Assembly (NCBI RefSeq): GCF_902859945.1
Contig: NZ_CADIKL010000040.1
Span: 18,350 to 82,349 of the forward strand
From: Paraburkholderia caffeinitolerans
Lineage (GTDB): Bacteria > Pseudomonadota > Gammaproteobacteria > Burkholderiales > Burkholderiaceae
DNA: 64,000 nucleotides
Direction of reading: 5' to 3'
Shown here in pieces: positions 8,638 through 17,677 of the stretch. The position numbers and the translations under genes are program-made. The notes below the pieces were generated by a model. The model was not told where the DNA came from and made no database searches. It saw only the letters and a list, made by a program, of their open reading frames with translations. Each line of letters opens with the position of its first letter. Positions within the stretch are counted from its first letter, which is position 1.

Positions 8638-9084
8638 ATGAACACGATTCGCACGATGTTGCTCGGCGCCGCATTCACCGCTTTCGCTACCACGGCTGCT
8701 TTTGCGCAAACCAATCCGGCCGGCGCGCAGGGTTCGGCTGGTGTGGGCGCGAATGTCCAGACGCCGGTTCTTGGCGCAGGTGCGCAGGCAGGCGCAGGCG
8801 CTAACGCCGAGGGCGCTGGCCTTGCTGATGGCGCGAAGAACACCGTGGGTGCGGCAGCCGATACGGCTGAGGGGACCGCAAAGTCGGCCACCCATTCGAC
8901 GAAGCAGCACGCGAAGCACGTTGCAGGAAAGACGAAGCATCAAGCGAAGGAGGCAACGTCGAGCGCGGAAGACGCCGTGGGCGGCGCGAAGGCGAAGGCC
9001 GGTGACACGCTCGACGGCGCGGCTGCGGCGCAAGGCGGGGCATCGGTTGGCGTGAAGGGCTCGGCTCAGGGCTCTTCGATGTAA
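8638..9084 (+). CDS. small Ala/Gly-rich exported protein of unknown function
   Basis: 148 residues. A clear Sec signal peptide ends near AAFAQ (about residues 1-23). The mature part is low complexity: an Ala/Gly-rich stretch, then a Lys/His/Thr-rich stretch (STKQHAKHVAGKTKHQAKEA), then Ala/Gly again. It lacks Cys and aromatic residues. A GGGAG ribosome site precedes the ATG and a strong hairpin follows the stop. Such proteins are common in Burkholderiaceae and resemble late-embryogenesis or histone-H1-like sequences in composition only. Function unknown. Confidence 0.7.
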   Translation: MNTIRTMLLGAAFTAFATTAAFAQTNPAGAQGSAGVGANVQTPVLGAGAQAGAGANAEGAGLADGAKNTVGAAADTAEGTAKSATHSTKQHAKHVAGKTKHQAKEATSSAEDAVGGAKAKAGDTLDGAAAAQGGASVGVKGSAQGSSM

Positions 9085-9097
9085 GTCGCGGCAAGTC

Positions 9098-9139
9098 TGC
9101 CGGCGCGGCGCTCGATTCGCACGAGCTGCCGCGCCGGCA
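9098..9139 (+). terminator. terminator hairpin after the Ala/Gly-rich protein gene
   Basis: Perfect 12-base stem TGCCGGCGCGGC / GCCGCGCCGGCA, extended inward by GCTCG/CGAGC, followed by TATTTATTAG. It lies 13 bases after the stop codon. Confidence 0.75.
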
Positions 9140-9287
9140 TATTTATTAGTTGCAGCAGCACCGATGAATGCGAAAGGGCCTCAATATTCGCTATGGTCAG
9201 AATTGCTCGAGCCAATCGGCCACGGTGTAACTTTTTTGGCGGCTACGACGAACTAGAAACGAGTACCCCACGCTTTGGAGGCTCATC

Positions 9288-10001
9288 GTGTTCGCCCGTC
9301 TGTTTGCCCGTCAGCTTGCCCGTCTGTTCGCCGCTTTTGCCTTGCTGACCGCCGTGCCCGTTGCGGCCTCCGCCAGGCCTGTCGTGGTCGAATTGTTCAC
9401 CTCGGAAGGTTGTTCGTCCTGCCCACCCGCGGACGCCTATTTATCTGATCTTTCAAGCAGCCGCCAGGACGTGCTCCCGCTGGCCTTTCACGTAACGTAC
9501 TGGGACGGCCTTGGCTGGAAGGATCCGTATTCGCTGGAAGCGGCCACGCAACGCCAGGCCGACTACAGTTCGCATTTCGGCGGCGGTTCCTATACGCCGG
9601 AGATGGTCGTGGACGGACGCAAGAGCTTCGTCGGCTGGGACCGCGCCGCTGGAGAGAAGGCGATTCTCGCGGCTCAAGCGCGTGCCAGTGCCGTGTCCGT
9701 CAATGGCAGGCGCACCGGCAACACGCTGTCGATTGTCTTGGGCGCCGGATTGGGTCACGGCCAGATCCTTCTCGTCGGCTACGATCGCGAGCATGTCACG
9801 GCGGTTGGACGCGGCGAGAACTCGGGCCGCGCGCTCAAGGAGTCGAACATCGTTCGCTCCATCGAGCCCATCGGCGAGTGGAACGGCGCTTCGATGACCA
9901 TCAGTCATCGCGTGCCTTCTGGCGATCTGGCGGCGGTACTCGTTCAGGCGCCCGATGGCAGCATCGTGGGCGCAACCCGAGTCGATTACGGCGCGCATTG
10001 A
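9288..10001 (+). CDS. DUF1223 thioredoxin-like exported protein
   Basis: 237 residues with a signal peptide (residues 1-29, cleavage near ASA-RPV). The mature start VVVELFTSEGCSSCPPADAYL is the DUF1223 hallmark, with a CxxC pair that resembles a thioredoxin-fold active site. Translation starts at GTG 9288 behind GGAGG. Relatives are periplasmic proteins of unknown redox role. No partner gene is adjacent; an IclR gene follows 80 bases later on the same strand. Confidence 0.85.
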   Translation: MFARLFARQLARLFAAFALLTAVPVAASARPVVVELFTSEGCSSCPPADAYLSDLSSSRQDVLPLAFHVTYWDGLGWKDPYSLEAATQRQADYSSHFGGGSYTPEMVVDGRKSFVGWDRAAGEKAILAAQARASAVSVNGRRTGNTLSIVLGAGLGHGQILLVGYDREHVTAVGRGENSGRALKESNIVRSIEPIGEWNGASMTISHRVPSGDLAAVLVQAPDGSIVGATRVDYGAH

Positions 10002-10081
10002 GACGGCTTGTGCCGCGCGGCTCGAATGACGCACGACATCGCGTAAAATCGGCTTCGTTCTCCATTCCCGCATCGACACTC

Positions 10082-10837
10082 ATGCCCGCGGAAAAGCCGC
10101 TCAAGAAGGAAGAAGGCGTTGCCGTCATCGACCGCGCGTGCGCGATCCTGTTCGCGTTTCGCCCCGACGACGGCGCACTCACGCTCGCCGAACTCGCGGC
10201 GCGCACGGGGCTCTACAAAAGCACGCTGCTGCGCCTCGCAGGCGCGCTGATCCAGCACCGGCTGTTGCTGCGTCTCGACGATGGCCGCTATCAACTCGGG
10301 CCTGCCACCTTCGCACTTGGCGCGCTTTATCAGCGCAGCCTGAATCTGGGGGACATCCTCGTGCCGCTGATGCGCGAACTCATGGACGTGAGCGGAGAAA
10401 GCGTTTCGTTCTATGTGCGTGAGAACGCGGTGCGCGTGTGCCTGCATCGCGTCGATTCAAAACACGTCGTGCGCCATCATGTGCGCGAAGGCGATGTGCT
10501 GCCACTGGAGACGGGTTCCGGCGGGCGTGCATTGCTCGCGTTCAGCGGTGAGCCAGGCGAGATTTTCGAGCAGACGCGGCGGGACTATTACTGCATGTCG
10601 ATTGGCGAGCGCGAGCGCGAAACCGCTGGCGTGTCGATGCCGGTGTTCGGCGTGCAAGGCGCATTGCGCGGTGTGCTCACGTTAGCGGGGCCGAGCTCGC
10701 GCATCGACCGTGCGTTTATCGAAGCCCATCTCGACGCGCTGTTCGATTGCGCCGCGCGCGCCACCGACGCGCTGGGCGGCGACTCGCGCGCGCTGCGCGC
10801 TGCACAGCGCGCACGCGCGGAGAACGCAGGTTCCTGA
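10082..10837 (+). CDS. IclR-family transcriptional regulator
   Basis: 251 residues. A winged helix-turn-helix lies at about residues 13-72 (VIDRACAILFAF, LAARTGLYKSTLLRLAGALI). The IclR effector domain follows, with SGESVSFYVRE and LPLETGSGGRALLAF. The ATG at 10082 starts at the usual place just before the HTH; a longer reading upstream overlaps the DUF1223 gene. It lies tail-to-tail, 27 bases apart, with the citryl-CoA-lyase-like operon, which it probably controls. A palindrome upstream of that operon at 14431-14455 is a candidate binding site. Confidence 0.9.
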   Translation: MPAEKPLKKEEGVAVIDRACAILFAFRPDDGALTLAELAARTGLYKSTLLRLAGALIQHRLLLRLDDGRYQLGPATFALGALYQRSLNLGDILVPLMRELMDVSGESVSFYVRENAVRVCLHRVDSKHVVRHHVREGDVLPLETGSGGRALLAFSGEPGEIFEQTRRDYYCMSIGERERETAGVSMPVFGVQGALRGVLTLAGPSSRIDRAFIEAHLDALFDCAARATDALGGDSRALRAAQRARAENAGS

Positions 10838-10864
10838 GCTCGACGCGTGTTTTAGCGGCTGTTT

Positions 10865-11719
10865 TCAGGCGTCGCCGGTTTCGAGGTGGCGTTCGCTCGG
10901 CCCCGTATACGCATAAGGAATTTGCCGCGGCATAGGCCCTTTGTTGCGCTCGCCGCGTCCGCGCTGCTCCCACGCATGCGCGAGGATGCCCACCGCGCGC
11001 GACAGGCAAAACACACCGCGCGCAAGCTCAGGCGCGAAGCTTAGCTCCGCGTAGATCACGGCGGTCACGCCGTCGATGTTCATCGGCACCGGCTTGTCTT
11101 TGCGCTTTTTCAGCAGCGCCTCGATTCCGCGCGCGATTTGCGCGTAGCGTCCGCCAATGTCGCCCGCCTGCACGCGCGCATCCACGAGTTCGAGCAGCCG
11201 CCCCGCGCGCGGATCGACAGGATGGAAGCGATGCCCGAAGCCCGGCAAATATTTTCCGTGCGTAGCGATGAACGCATCCACGCCCGCTTCTACCGCTTCA
11301 TCGAGCCCATTGCCCGCATCGATGCGCGTCGCGATTGCCTCGTAAAGCTCGACCGACTGCTGGCCCGCGCCACCGTGCACGTCGTCGAGCGCGTTGAGTG
11401 CCGAGGCCATCGCGCCGTTCAACGGCAGCCCGCAACTCGTCGCCATGCGCGAGATCGCGATCGACGGTGCGTGCGGACCATGATCCACCGAGGCCACGAG
11501 TGCCGCTTCGAGCAGCGACGCTTGCGCTTCATTCGGCAACTCGCCGCGCAGCATCAGCCAGATCATCTGGGGGAAGCTCACGCGGCCGATAAGCTCCTGG
11601 ATCGGATAGCCGCGCACGGCAATCGACCCCGGGTGAATGTCGATGATCGAGGTGCGCCAGTAGTCGGCGCACAGCGTGGCGGTGTCGGGCTTGCCCGTCG
11701 CGTCGTTCGTCGTGGACAT
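10865..11719 (-). CDS. citryl-CoA lyase-like protein (short citrate synthase family)
   Basis: 284-residue cytosolic enzyme of the citrate synthase superfamily, much shorter than true citrate synthase (about 430). Catalytic positions can be matched: His115 in DDVHGGAGQ, His163 in GFGHRFHPVDPR, and Asp216 in MNIDGVTAV. Short members of this type cleave a citryl-CoA-like thioester into acetyl-CoA and an oxo acid. The ATG at 11719 overlaps nothing and lies 2 bases past the CoA-transferase stop. With the upstream CoA-transferase and MFS carrier it suggests import, CoA activation and cleavage of a tricarboxylate or branched hydroxy acid. The actual substrate is unknown. Confidence 0.82.
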   Translation of the reverse strand: MSTTNDATGKPDTATLCADYWRTSIIDIHPGSIAVRGYPIQELIGRVSFPQMIWLMLRGELPNEAQASLLEAALVASVDHGPHAPSIAISRMATSCGLPLNGAMASALNALDDVHGGAGQQSVELYEAIATRIDAGNGLDEAVEAGVDAFIATHGKYLPGFGHRFHPVDPRAGRLLELVDARVQAGDIGGRYAQIARGIEALLKKRKDKPVPMNIDGVTAVIYAELSFAPELARGVFCLSRAVGILAHAWEQRGRGERNKGPMPRQIPYAYTGPSERHLETGDA

Positions 11720-11721
11720 GT

Positions 11722-12918
11722 TCAGATGACTCCTTGCGCATGCAGCGCGTCGATGTGCGCGGCGTCGTAGCCGAGTTGCGCGAGCGTGTCGCGCGTGTGT
11801 GCGCCAAGCGTGGGTGCGGGTGTGGTAGGCGCGGCGTCGCCGTCCGAGAGACGCAGGCCGGCGCGCGTCACGCGCTGCGCGGCCTCGCCCTGGGCGGGCG
11901 CGAATTCGCGCACGAAGCGCCGCTCGGCCAGGTGCGGATGCGCGAGTATCTGCGGCACGGAAAGCACGCGGCCCACCGGCACGCCGCGCGCGAGCAGACG
12001 CGTCTCCCAGTTCGCGGCGCTGTCGCCCGCGAGCGCGGCCTCGATCTCGGCCTTCAGTTCGGCGCGGTATTGCTTGCGTGCATGGCGCGCTGCGAAGCGT
12101 TCGTCGCGCGGCAGGTCGGGGCGGCCGATCGTCTCGCACAGGCCCTCGAACTGGCGCGTCTCATTCGCAGCGATGTTCAGCAGCCCGTCGCCGGTCCTGA
12201 ACGTGCCCGAGGGCGCGGCGGTGAAATTCTCGTTGCCCATTGGCGTGGGCTCGACGCCCGCGTTCAAATAGTTCGACACGACCCAGCCCATTGTCGCGAG
12301 CGTGGCTTCGAGCATCGAGACATCGAGACGCCGGCCGCGCCCGCTCGTGCGCGCATCGACGAGCGCTGCGCAAATGCCGAACGCCGCTGTCAATCCGCCC
12401 ACCGTGTCCGAAACCGGATAACCCACGCGAAGCGGAGCGCTCGTTGAATCGCCCGTCACGCTCATCACGCCCGCCATGCCCTGGATGATCTGGTCGTAGG
12501 CAGGGCGGGGCGAAAGCTCGCCGCTATCGCCGAAGCCTGAAATCGCGCAATAAACGAGGCGCGGATTTGCTCCGGACAACTGATCGTATCCAAGTCCCAG
12601 GCGATCCATCACGCCGGGGCGGAAATTCTCGACCAGCACGTCGGCGTCTTTCACAAGTGCGAGCAGGATCTCCTTGCCGCGCGGGTCCTTCAGGTTCAGC
12701 GTGATCGAACGCTTGCCCGCGTTCACCGCCACGAACGAGGCGCCCATATTGCGCGCGGCGGCATCCTTGTCGGCGCCAAGGCGCCGTGCCAGGTCGCCGC
12801 CTTCGGGATGCTCGACCTTGGTGACGTCGGCGCCCAGCAGCGCAAGTTGATAGGCGCAGAACGGACCCGCGAGCACGTTGGACAGATCGAGAACGCGCAC
12901 TCCAGCCAAAGGCAACAT
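11722..12918 (-). CDS. CaiB/BaiF family III CoA-transferase
   Basis: 398-residue cytosolic enzyme that moves CoA between carboxylic acids. It begins with the family signature LPLAGVRVLDLSNVLAGPFC and has VTKVEHPEGGD. The Asp of RPAYDQIIQGMAG is the likely nucleophile that forms the aspartyl-CoA intermediate. The ATG at 12918 leaves 25 bases after the MFS gene; a GTG six bases upstream and a far upstream start at 12969 are alternatives. It is the middle gene of the MFS, CoA-transferase, lyase operon, where it probably activates the imported acid. Confidence 0.9.
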   Translation of the reverse strand: MLPLAGVRVLDLSNVLAGPFCAYQLALLGADVTKVEHPEGGDLARRLGADKDAAARNMGASFVAVNAGKRSITLNLKDPRGKEILLALVKDADVLVENFRPGVMDRLGLGYDQLSGANPRLVYCAISGFGDSGELSPRPAYDQIIQGMAGVMSVTGDSTSAPLRVGYPVSDTVGGLTAAFGICAALVDARTSGRGRRLDVSMLEATLATMGWVVSNYLNAGVEPTPMGNENFTAAPSGTFRTGDGLLNIAANETRQFEGLCETIGRPDLPRDERFAARHARKQYRAELKAEIEAALAGDSAANWETRLLARGVPVGRVLSVPQILAHPHLAERRFVREFAPAQGEAAQRVTRAGLRLSDGDAAPTTPAPTLGAHTRDTLAQLGYDAAHIDALHAQGVI

Positions 12919-12943
12919 AGTCACAGTGATTCCAGCCTCTTGA

Positions 12944-14389
12944 TCAATGGGAAATATCGTCGAGCGCACGATTGTTGGTGCGCGGGCCGAAGAAACCGAT
13001 CGCCGCCATGACCACCGCCATCGCGCCCGTGATGAGCGCGAACACGCCGGGAACGCCGAAGTGGCGCAGCGCGAACGCGATCATGAAGCCCGAGAACATC
13101 GCCGAAAGCCGCGACATCGAGTAGACGAAGCCCACCGCCGTCGCCCGCATGCGGGTGGGAAACAGCTCGACCTGGTAAGCGTGATAGCCGACCGAGAGCA
13201 GCGTGCCGCCGAGCGTGATGAGTACGCCGAACAGCATCAGCATGGCGGGCTCGGTCTGCATGGCGAACAGCGCGCCGCACACGGCGATGGCGAGTGCCGA
13301 GAGCACGACGAGCGTCTTGCGCTCAATGCGGTCGGCAAAGGTCATGCCGATGAGCGGGCCGAACGGATTCGACGCGGCAATCACGAATGCGTACAGCAGG
13401 CTGTGCGTGACCGTGATGCCCTTGGAGACGAGCAGGGTCGGCACCCACGAGGCGAAGCCATAGAAACCGATTGCCTGGAACAGGTTGAAGACGAGCATCG
13501 TGATCGTGCGGCGGCGATACGGCGGCTGCCAGATCTCGGCGAAGCGCGCCTGGGTTTGCGGCGCGCTGGCGCTTGCACTCGCACCAGCGTAGTCGGGCTC
13601 GGGCAGCGGACGGCCGTACTGCGCCTCGACCTTCGCTTCGAGCTTTGCGAGCACGCGCGCGGCCTCTTCGGTGCGGCCGCGCTGCGCGAGCCAGCGCACG
13701 CTCTCGGGCACGCGGCGGCGGATTGCCCAGGCGATGAGCGCGCCGCACGCGCCGAGCAGCACGACCCAGCGCCAGCCATCGATGCCGAGCGGCGCGCGCG
13801 GCACGAACCACCACGCGAGCAGCGCCACCGACGGCACCGCCGTGTACTGCACGAAATGAACGAAGGCGAACGCGCGGCCGCGCATGTGCATCGGCACGAG
13901 CTCGCTCACGTACGTATCGATGGTGACGAGCTCGATACCCACGCCGATGCCGGCGATCAGGCGCCATGCGTTGATGGCCGGCGCGGAGGTCTGCAACGCC
14001 ATGATGAAGGTCGCCGCCGAGTACCAGAGCAGCGACGCCGTGAACATCGTACGGCGGCCGTAACGGTCGGCGAGCCGGGTGAAGCAGAACGTGCCGATGA
14101 ACAGGCCCGCGAATGAGGCGGCCACGAACGCGCCGAGCCCGGAGAAGCCGAAGAACGACGCCGTGGTGGTCGAGTAAAGGCCGCTCTTCACGAGACCGGG
14201 GCCCACGTAGGCGGTGAAGAACAGATCGTAGAACTCGAACCAACCGCCTAGTGAAAGCATCAACACGAGCACCCAGATTGCGCGCGTGGCGGGCAGGCGG
14301 TCGATGCGCGCGTTGATTTGCGCGGCGCTGGCCGCAAGGGCATGGACGCGGGGCGGTTCGTGGACGGCGTCGAGCGGCAGGCTGGACAT
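12944..14389 (-). CDS. MFS transporter, metabolite:H+ symporter type
   Basis: 481-residue inner-membrane protein with about 12 hydrophobic segments and a charged central loop (about residues 225-275). The loop motif RLADRYGRRTMF after the second segment is the MFS signature. The resemblance is to the sugar/aromatic acid:proton branch. AGGAGG stands nine bases before the ATG at 14389. It is first in the operon and likely brings in the acid handled by the two enzymes behind it. A palindrome 42 bases upstream is the probable operator. Confidence 0.88.
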   Translation of the reverse strand: MSSLPLDAVHEPPRVHALAASAAQINARIDRLPATRAIWVLVLMLSLGGWFEFYDLFFTAYVGPGLVKSGLYSTTTASFFGFSGLGAFVAASFAGLFIGTFCFTRLADRYGRRTMFTASLLWYSAATFIMALQTSAPAINAWRLIAGIGVGIELVTIDTYVSELVPMHMRGRAFAFVHFVQYTAVPSVALLAWWFVPRAPLGIDGWRWVVLLGACGALIAWAIRRRVPESVRWLAQRGRTEEAARVLAKLEAKVEAQYGRPLPEPDYAGASASASAPQTQARFAEIWQPPYRRRTITMLVFNLFQAIGFYGFASWVPTLLVSKGITVTHSLLYAFVIAASNPFGPLIGMTFADRIERKTLVVLSALAIAVCGALFAMQTEPAMLMLFGVLITLGGTLLSVGYHAYQVELFPTRMRATAVGFVYSMSRLSAMFSGFMIAFALRHFGVPGVFALITGAMAVVMAAIGFFGPRTNNRALDDISH

Positions 14390-14721
14390 GGGAGGCGCCT
14401 CCTGGGTACGGGGTAAAGGCTTCACGGATTCGTCGTTCTGTCTAACAGAACGACGTTCTATAAAATGTGTGCGCATGATAGCGCAGGCCACTTTGTGGAC
14501 CGACCCAGGGGTTTCACGGAGGGGGCGTGAGATCGAGTGCGGCTGAATCGTCTTGGCCGAACTAGCCGAAATCTCGTGCTAGTGCGCACATTGCAGTCGC
14601 TCAATTCGATGTCGAGCTATCGTCGTTTGTCCAATGTGCGGAGTGGCTTCATGCGTGTCGAACGGGTTCCAGTGCGGTTTGCCAATCTCATCGATCTCTA
14701 TCATTGCGCGCTGGTGGCGCA
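14390..14721. other. divergent intergenic region between MFS and PqiB-like genes
   Basis: 332 bases. It contains the MFS ribosome site and the 14431-14455 palindrome. From 14566 a reading frame is open into the PqiB-like gene, but its translation resembles no PqiA or PqiB sequence that I know. No other gene is seen. Confidence 0.5.
14431..14455. promoter_or_regulatory. palindrome, probable IclR operator
   Basis: Perfect 10-base arms CGTCGTTCTG / CAGAACGACG with spacer TCTAA. An overlapping palindrome AGAACG-A-CGTTCT (14448-14460) adds a third half-site. The three alternating GTTCT/AGAAC half-sites resemble arrangements bound by IclR proteins. Location is 42 bases upstream of the MFS start. 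Confidence 0.6.
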
Positions 14722-16302
14722 GTGAGGGAGGGGGCGTCGCATTCCCGGGCGCGCTGGCTGCCTTCGCTCGTCTGGACCATCCCGCTGATCGCAGCCTTGC
14801 TTGGCGTCGTGCTGATCGCCCGGTCGGTACACTCGCGCGGCCCAACCGTCACTATCAGCTTTGCCACCGCCGGAGGCCTCGAGCGCGGCAAGACCCGCGT
14901 CAAAAGCAAGTCCGTCGACATCGGCACAGTGCGCGGGATCAGGCTGTCACATGACCTCTCGCATGTGCTGGTTACCGTTGAGCTCACTAAGGACGCGGAA
15001 AAATTCGCGGCGAAGGACACCCGGTTCTGGGTGGTGGCCCCAAGGGTTGGCGCAAGCGGCGTGTCGGGGCTTTCCGCGCTGCTGAACGGCCCGTTTATTG
15101 AAGCCGACGCCGGTCGGTCGAAAGCGCTGGCGAGCGATTTCGTTGGGCTGGAAGCGCCGCCCGCCGTGACCATCGATGAAAAGGGCCATCGCTACCGGCT
15201 GCACGCCGAAACGCTCGGCGCCCTCGACGTAGGTACGTCGATTTTCTACCGGCGTGATCGGGTGGGTCAGGTGATCGGCTATTCAATTGCCAAGGACGGG
15301 GCGAGCGTCAATATCGACGTGTTTGTGAAGGCGCCCTTCGACCAGTATGTGATGACGAACACGCGATGGTGGCGCGATAGCGGCGTGAAGGTGAAAGTCG
15401 CCTCGAACGGCGTCAATATCGATATGCAGTCGCTCGCAAGCATTCTTTCGGGAGGGCTCGCCTTCGAAGCGCCACCGGATAGTCCACGTCAGCCTCAGGC
15501 CCGCGACAACACGGAGTTCACACTGGCTGCCAACGAGGCCGAAGCAACGCGCGAGCCGGACGGCTTACCGCTGCGTCTGATGATGTATTTCGATCAATCG
15601 CTTCGTGGGCTCGCCGTGGGCGCGCCGGTGGACTTTAAGGGACTCGTGGTCGGTGAGGTAACGAACATCGGCGTCCATTACGATCGCCGGACGCGTGCTT
15701 TCACCATGCCGGTGACCATGAATCTGTACCCGCAACGCCTGCGGCGCCTCTCGAGCCACGGGCTTCCCGAAATGGGCACGCCAGAAGGTAAAGAGACGAT
15801 GAAGGCGATGGTTGCGCGCGGATTGCGCGGGCAATTGCGCATTGCCAATGTGCTAACGGGGCAGCTCTATGTGGCGCTCAGTATTTTCCCGGAGGCGAAG
15901 CCCGCCAAAGCAAACCTCGATCACGACCCGATCGAACTGCCGACCGTGCCAGGCAAGCTCCTCGCGCTGCAAAGCGAAGCCGGCGATCTGGCGGCGAAGC
16001 TCGACAAGATGCCGCTCGATGAAATGGGCATGAACCTGAACAACTCACTGAAAGGCGCGGACCGGAAGATCACGCATCTCAGCAATGAGGTTTTGCCGCC
16101 GTTGAGCGACAACCTGGACTCAGTCCAACAATCGCTTGCTGGAGCGGGGGCCTCCTTGCAGCAAGATTCGCCATTCCAGGTGGAGGTGCATCAGACCTTG
16201 CAAGGCCTGATGCCCACTTTGCAGTATTTCAACGCCATGTCGGAGTATCTGCAGCGCCATCCGGAATCACTGCTGCGGGGCAAAGCGGGCGATAAGCCGT
16301 GA
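14722..16302 (+). CDS. pqiB: PqiB-like MCE/MlaD-domain lipid transport protein
   Basis: 526 residues. One N-terminal membrane helix (PSLVWTIPLIAALLGVVLIA) is followed by three MlaD/MCE repeats (first at about GPTVTISFATAGGLERGKT, with RVGASGVSGL). A C-terminal helical part ends in LMPTLQYFNAMSEYLQRHPESLLRG. PqiB forms a periplasm-spanning tube that carries phospholipids between membranes. PqiA, the usual upstream membrane partner, is absent here. The GTG at 14722 has GGTGG ahead of it; a TTG at 14704 is an alternative. The N-terminus is shorter than in classical PqiB, so an upstream deletion is possible. Confidence 0.82.
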   Translation: MREGASHSRARWLPSLVWTIPLIAALLGVVLIARSVHSRGPTVTISFATAGGLERGKTRVKSKSVDIGTVRGIRLSHDLSHVLVTVELTKDAEKFAAKDTRFWVVAPRVGASGVSGLSALLNGPFIEADAGRSKALASDFVGLEAPPAVTIDEKGHRYRLHAETLGALDVGTSIFYRRDRVGQVIGYSIAKDGASVNIDVFVKAPFDQYVMTNTRWWRDSGVKVKVASNGVNIDMQSLASILSGGLAFEAPPDSPRQPQARDNTEFTLAANEAEATREPDGLPLRLMMYFDQSLRGLAVGAPVDFKGLVVGEVTNIGVHYDRRTRAFTMPVTMNLYPQRLRRLSSHGLPEMGTPEGKETMKAMVARGLRGQLRIANVLTGQLYVALSIFPEAKPAKANLDHDPIELPTVPGKLLALQSEAGDLAAKLDKMPLDEMGMNLNNSLKGADRKITHLSNEVLPPLSDNLDSVQQSLAGAGASLQQDSPFQVEVHQTLQGLMPTLQYFNAMSEYLQRHPESLLRGKAGDKP

Positions 16303-16330
16303 GCGCGAATTTCGCGCAGGGGCTTATTGC

Positions 16331-17677
16331 CTATTCCTTTGCTCTCAGGGCGACCTGCTCAATGCGATCACGCACGATACCGATCGCCTGCTTCAGTGCG
16401 TAAACGTCCTGAAAATAGCGGTATGGAATCCGTATCCGGCTGGCATTCGCGTCGATGTTTTCGATCTCGTCGCGCCATTGCGAAATCTGTGCGCGAGACG
16501 GCTCGCGGTTGTTCCACACTTCGTCTTCCAGCGCCTTGATTTCGCGGTACCAGACCACGAGCCGCTTTTTCATCCGCGCTTCCATCATGCGTGGCAATGC
16601 CTGAAACAGGCCGATCAGGAGGGCCGCGAACGGCACGAGAATCAATAGCCGGCGTTCAATCAGACTCGCGAGCCAGAAGGGCAGATAGCGGTACAGGAAC
16701 GGCTGGCCGGATTTGAAATAGCGGATGCTTTCATCTGAAACCGGAAATTCTTCCGTGCGCAGGTTCGGGAACGTGCCGATTGGCGTGAAGTAATCTTCGC
16801 CGCCGTGAATGGTGTGAGCCGCGTCGAGCAGCAGATAGGCGAGCGCCGGATGCATCGTGTCTTTCGATACGAGCAGTGCCGTTGCTGCGAGCAGGGTGAC
16901 GTCGGTGCGCGGCAGATCCTCGGCGACATTGGTGGACGCGCGCGGCAAGACAATTTTTGAAAGCGACGGGAATTTCTGAACCAGTGCATCGGCTTGCGCG
17001 AAATTCATCAACTTCAGTTGCTTGTCATTCAGCAGTGCTCTCTGCATTTCGGCGTCGGGTCTGCCAATGAAGAACGCCGCGTCGACCTGGCCGCTTTTGA
17101 GTCCCTGATAAGCTGCGGGCGCATCCATTTGCAGCAGTGTGGAATTTTCGCTCGTGATGCCGCTATAACCGAGCAATACCTTTGCAACGTTGAGCAGGCC
17201 ACTGCCAGGCACGCCCATTGAAATTCTCTTGCTGCGCAGTTGAGTCAGCCGGTCGACCGTGGTGCTGCCGCGATAGAACACCCAGATCGGTTCGTACGAC
17301 ACCGCAGCAATCGTCTGCAGACCGTCGGTTTCCTGCGGACTGGTCGTGCCCGACTGGATGAAGCCGACTTCGTAGGCGCTGTTCGGGTCCCGCAGCCGCT
17401 CATAGTTTTCCACCGAGCCGGAAGAACTGCGGATATCGAGTTTGATGCCCGCATGCTTCAGAATAGGCGCATAGCGATCCGCAAAGCCGCGATAGATGCC
17501 GTTGTCCGCACCGGTGGTGATGACGATGGTGCGCTGGAAGGCGGGGGCGATCACGATCGCCAATATCCAGCCAAGCGCCGCTAACAAAGCGACTGTCCCG
17601 ATGATCAAAAGGCGCCGCTTCGCCCGGGTCATGGGCGCTTTCTGGCTGCGATGCAGCGAGGGATTGGGTCTGGACAT
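16331..17677 (-). CDS. TAXI-family solute-binding protein with C-terminal membrane helix
   Basis: 448 residues. A membrane anchor or uncleaved signal (about 23-44, LLIIGTVALLAALGWILAIV) precedes a TAXI/NMT1-like binding domain (TIVITTGADNGIYRGFADRY, GVPGSGLLNVAKVLLGYSGI). A second hydrophobic helix (LLILVPFAALLIGLFQALP) and a charged cytosolic tail of about 90 residues follow. TAXI proteins normally feed TRAP permeases, but no permease gene is near. The tail makes it look like a membrane sensor or an anchored receptor. A second ATG at residue 16 is possible. Confidence 0.82.
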   Translation of the reverse strand: MSRPNPSLHRSQKAPMTRAKRRLLIIGTVALLAALGWILAIVIAPAFQRTIVITTGADNGIYRGFADRYAPILKHAGIKLDIRSSSGSVENYERLRDPNSAYEVGFIQSGTTSPQETDGLQTIAAVSYEPIWVFYRGSTTVDRLTQLRSKRISMGVPGSGLLNVAKVLLGYSGITSENSTLLQMDAPAAYQGLKSGQVDAAFFIGRPDAEMQRALLNDKQLKLMNFAQADALVQKFPSLSKIVLPRASTNVAEDLPRTDVTLLAATALLVSKDTMHPALAYLLLDAAHTIHGGEDYFTPIGTFPNLRTEEFPVSDESIRYFKSGQPFLYRYLPFWLASLIERRLLILVPFAALLIGLFQALPRMMEARMKKRLVVWYREIKALEDEVWNNREPSRAQISQWRDEIENIDANASRIRIPYRYFQDVYALKQAIGIVRDRIEQVALRAKE

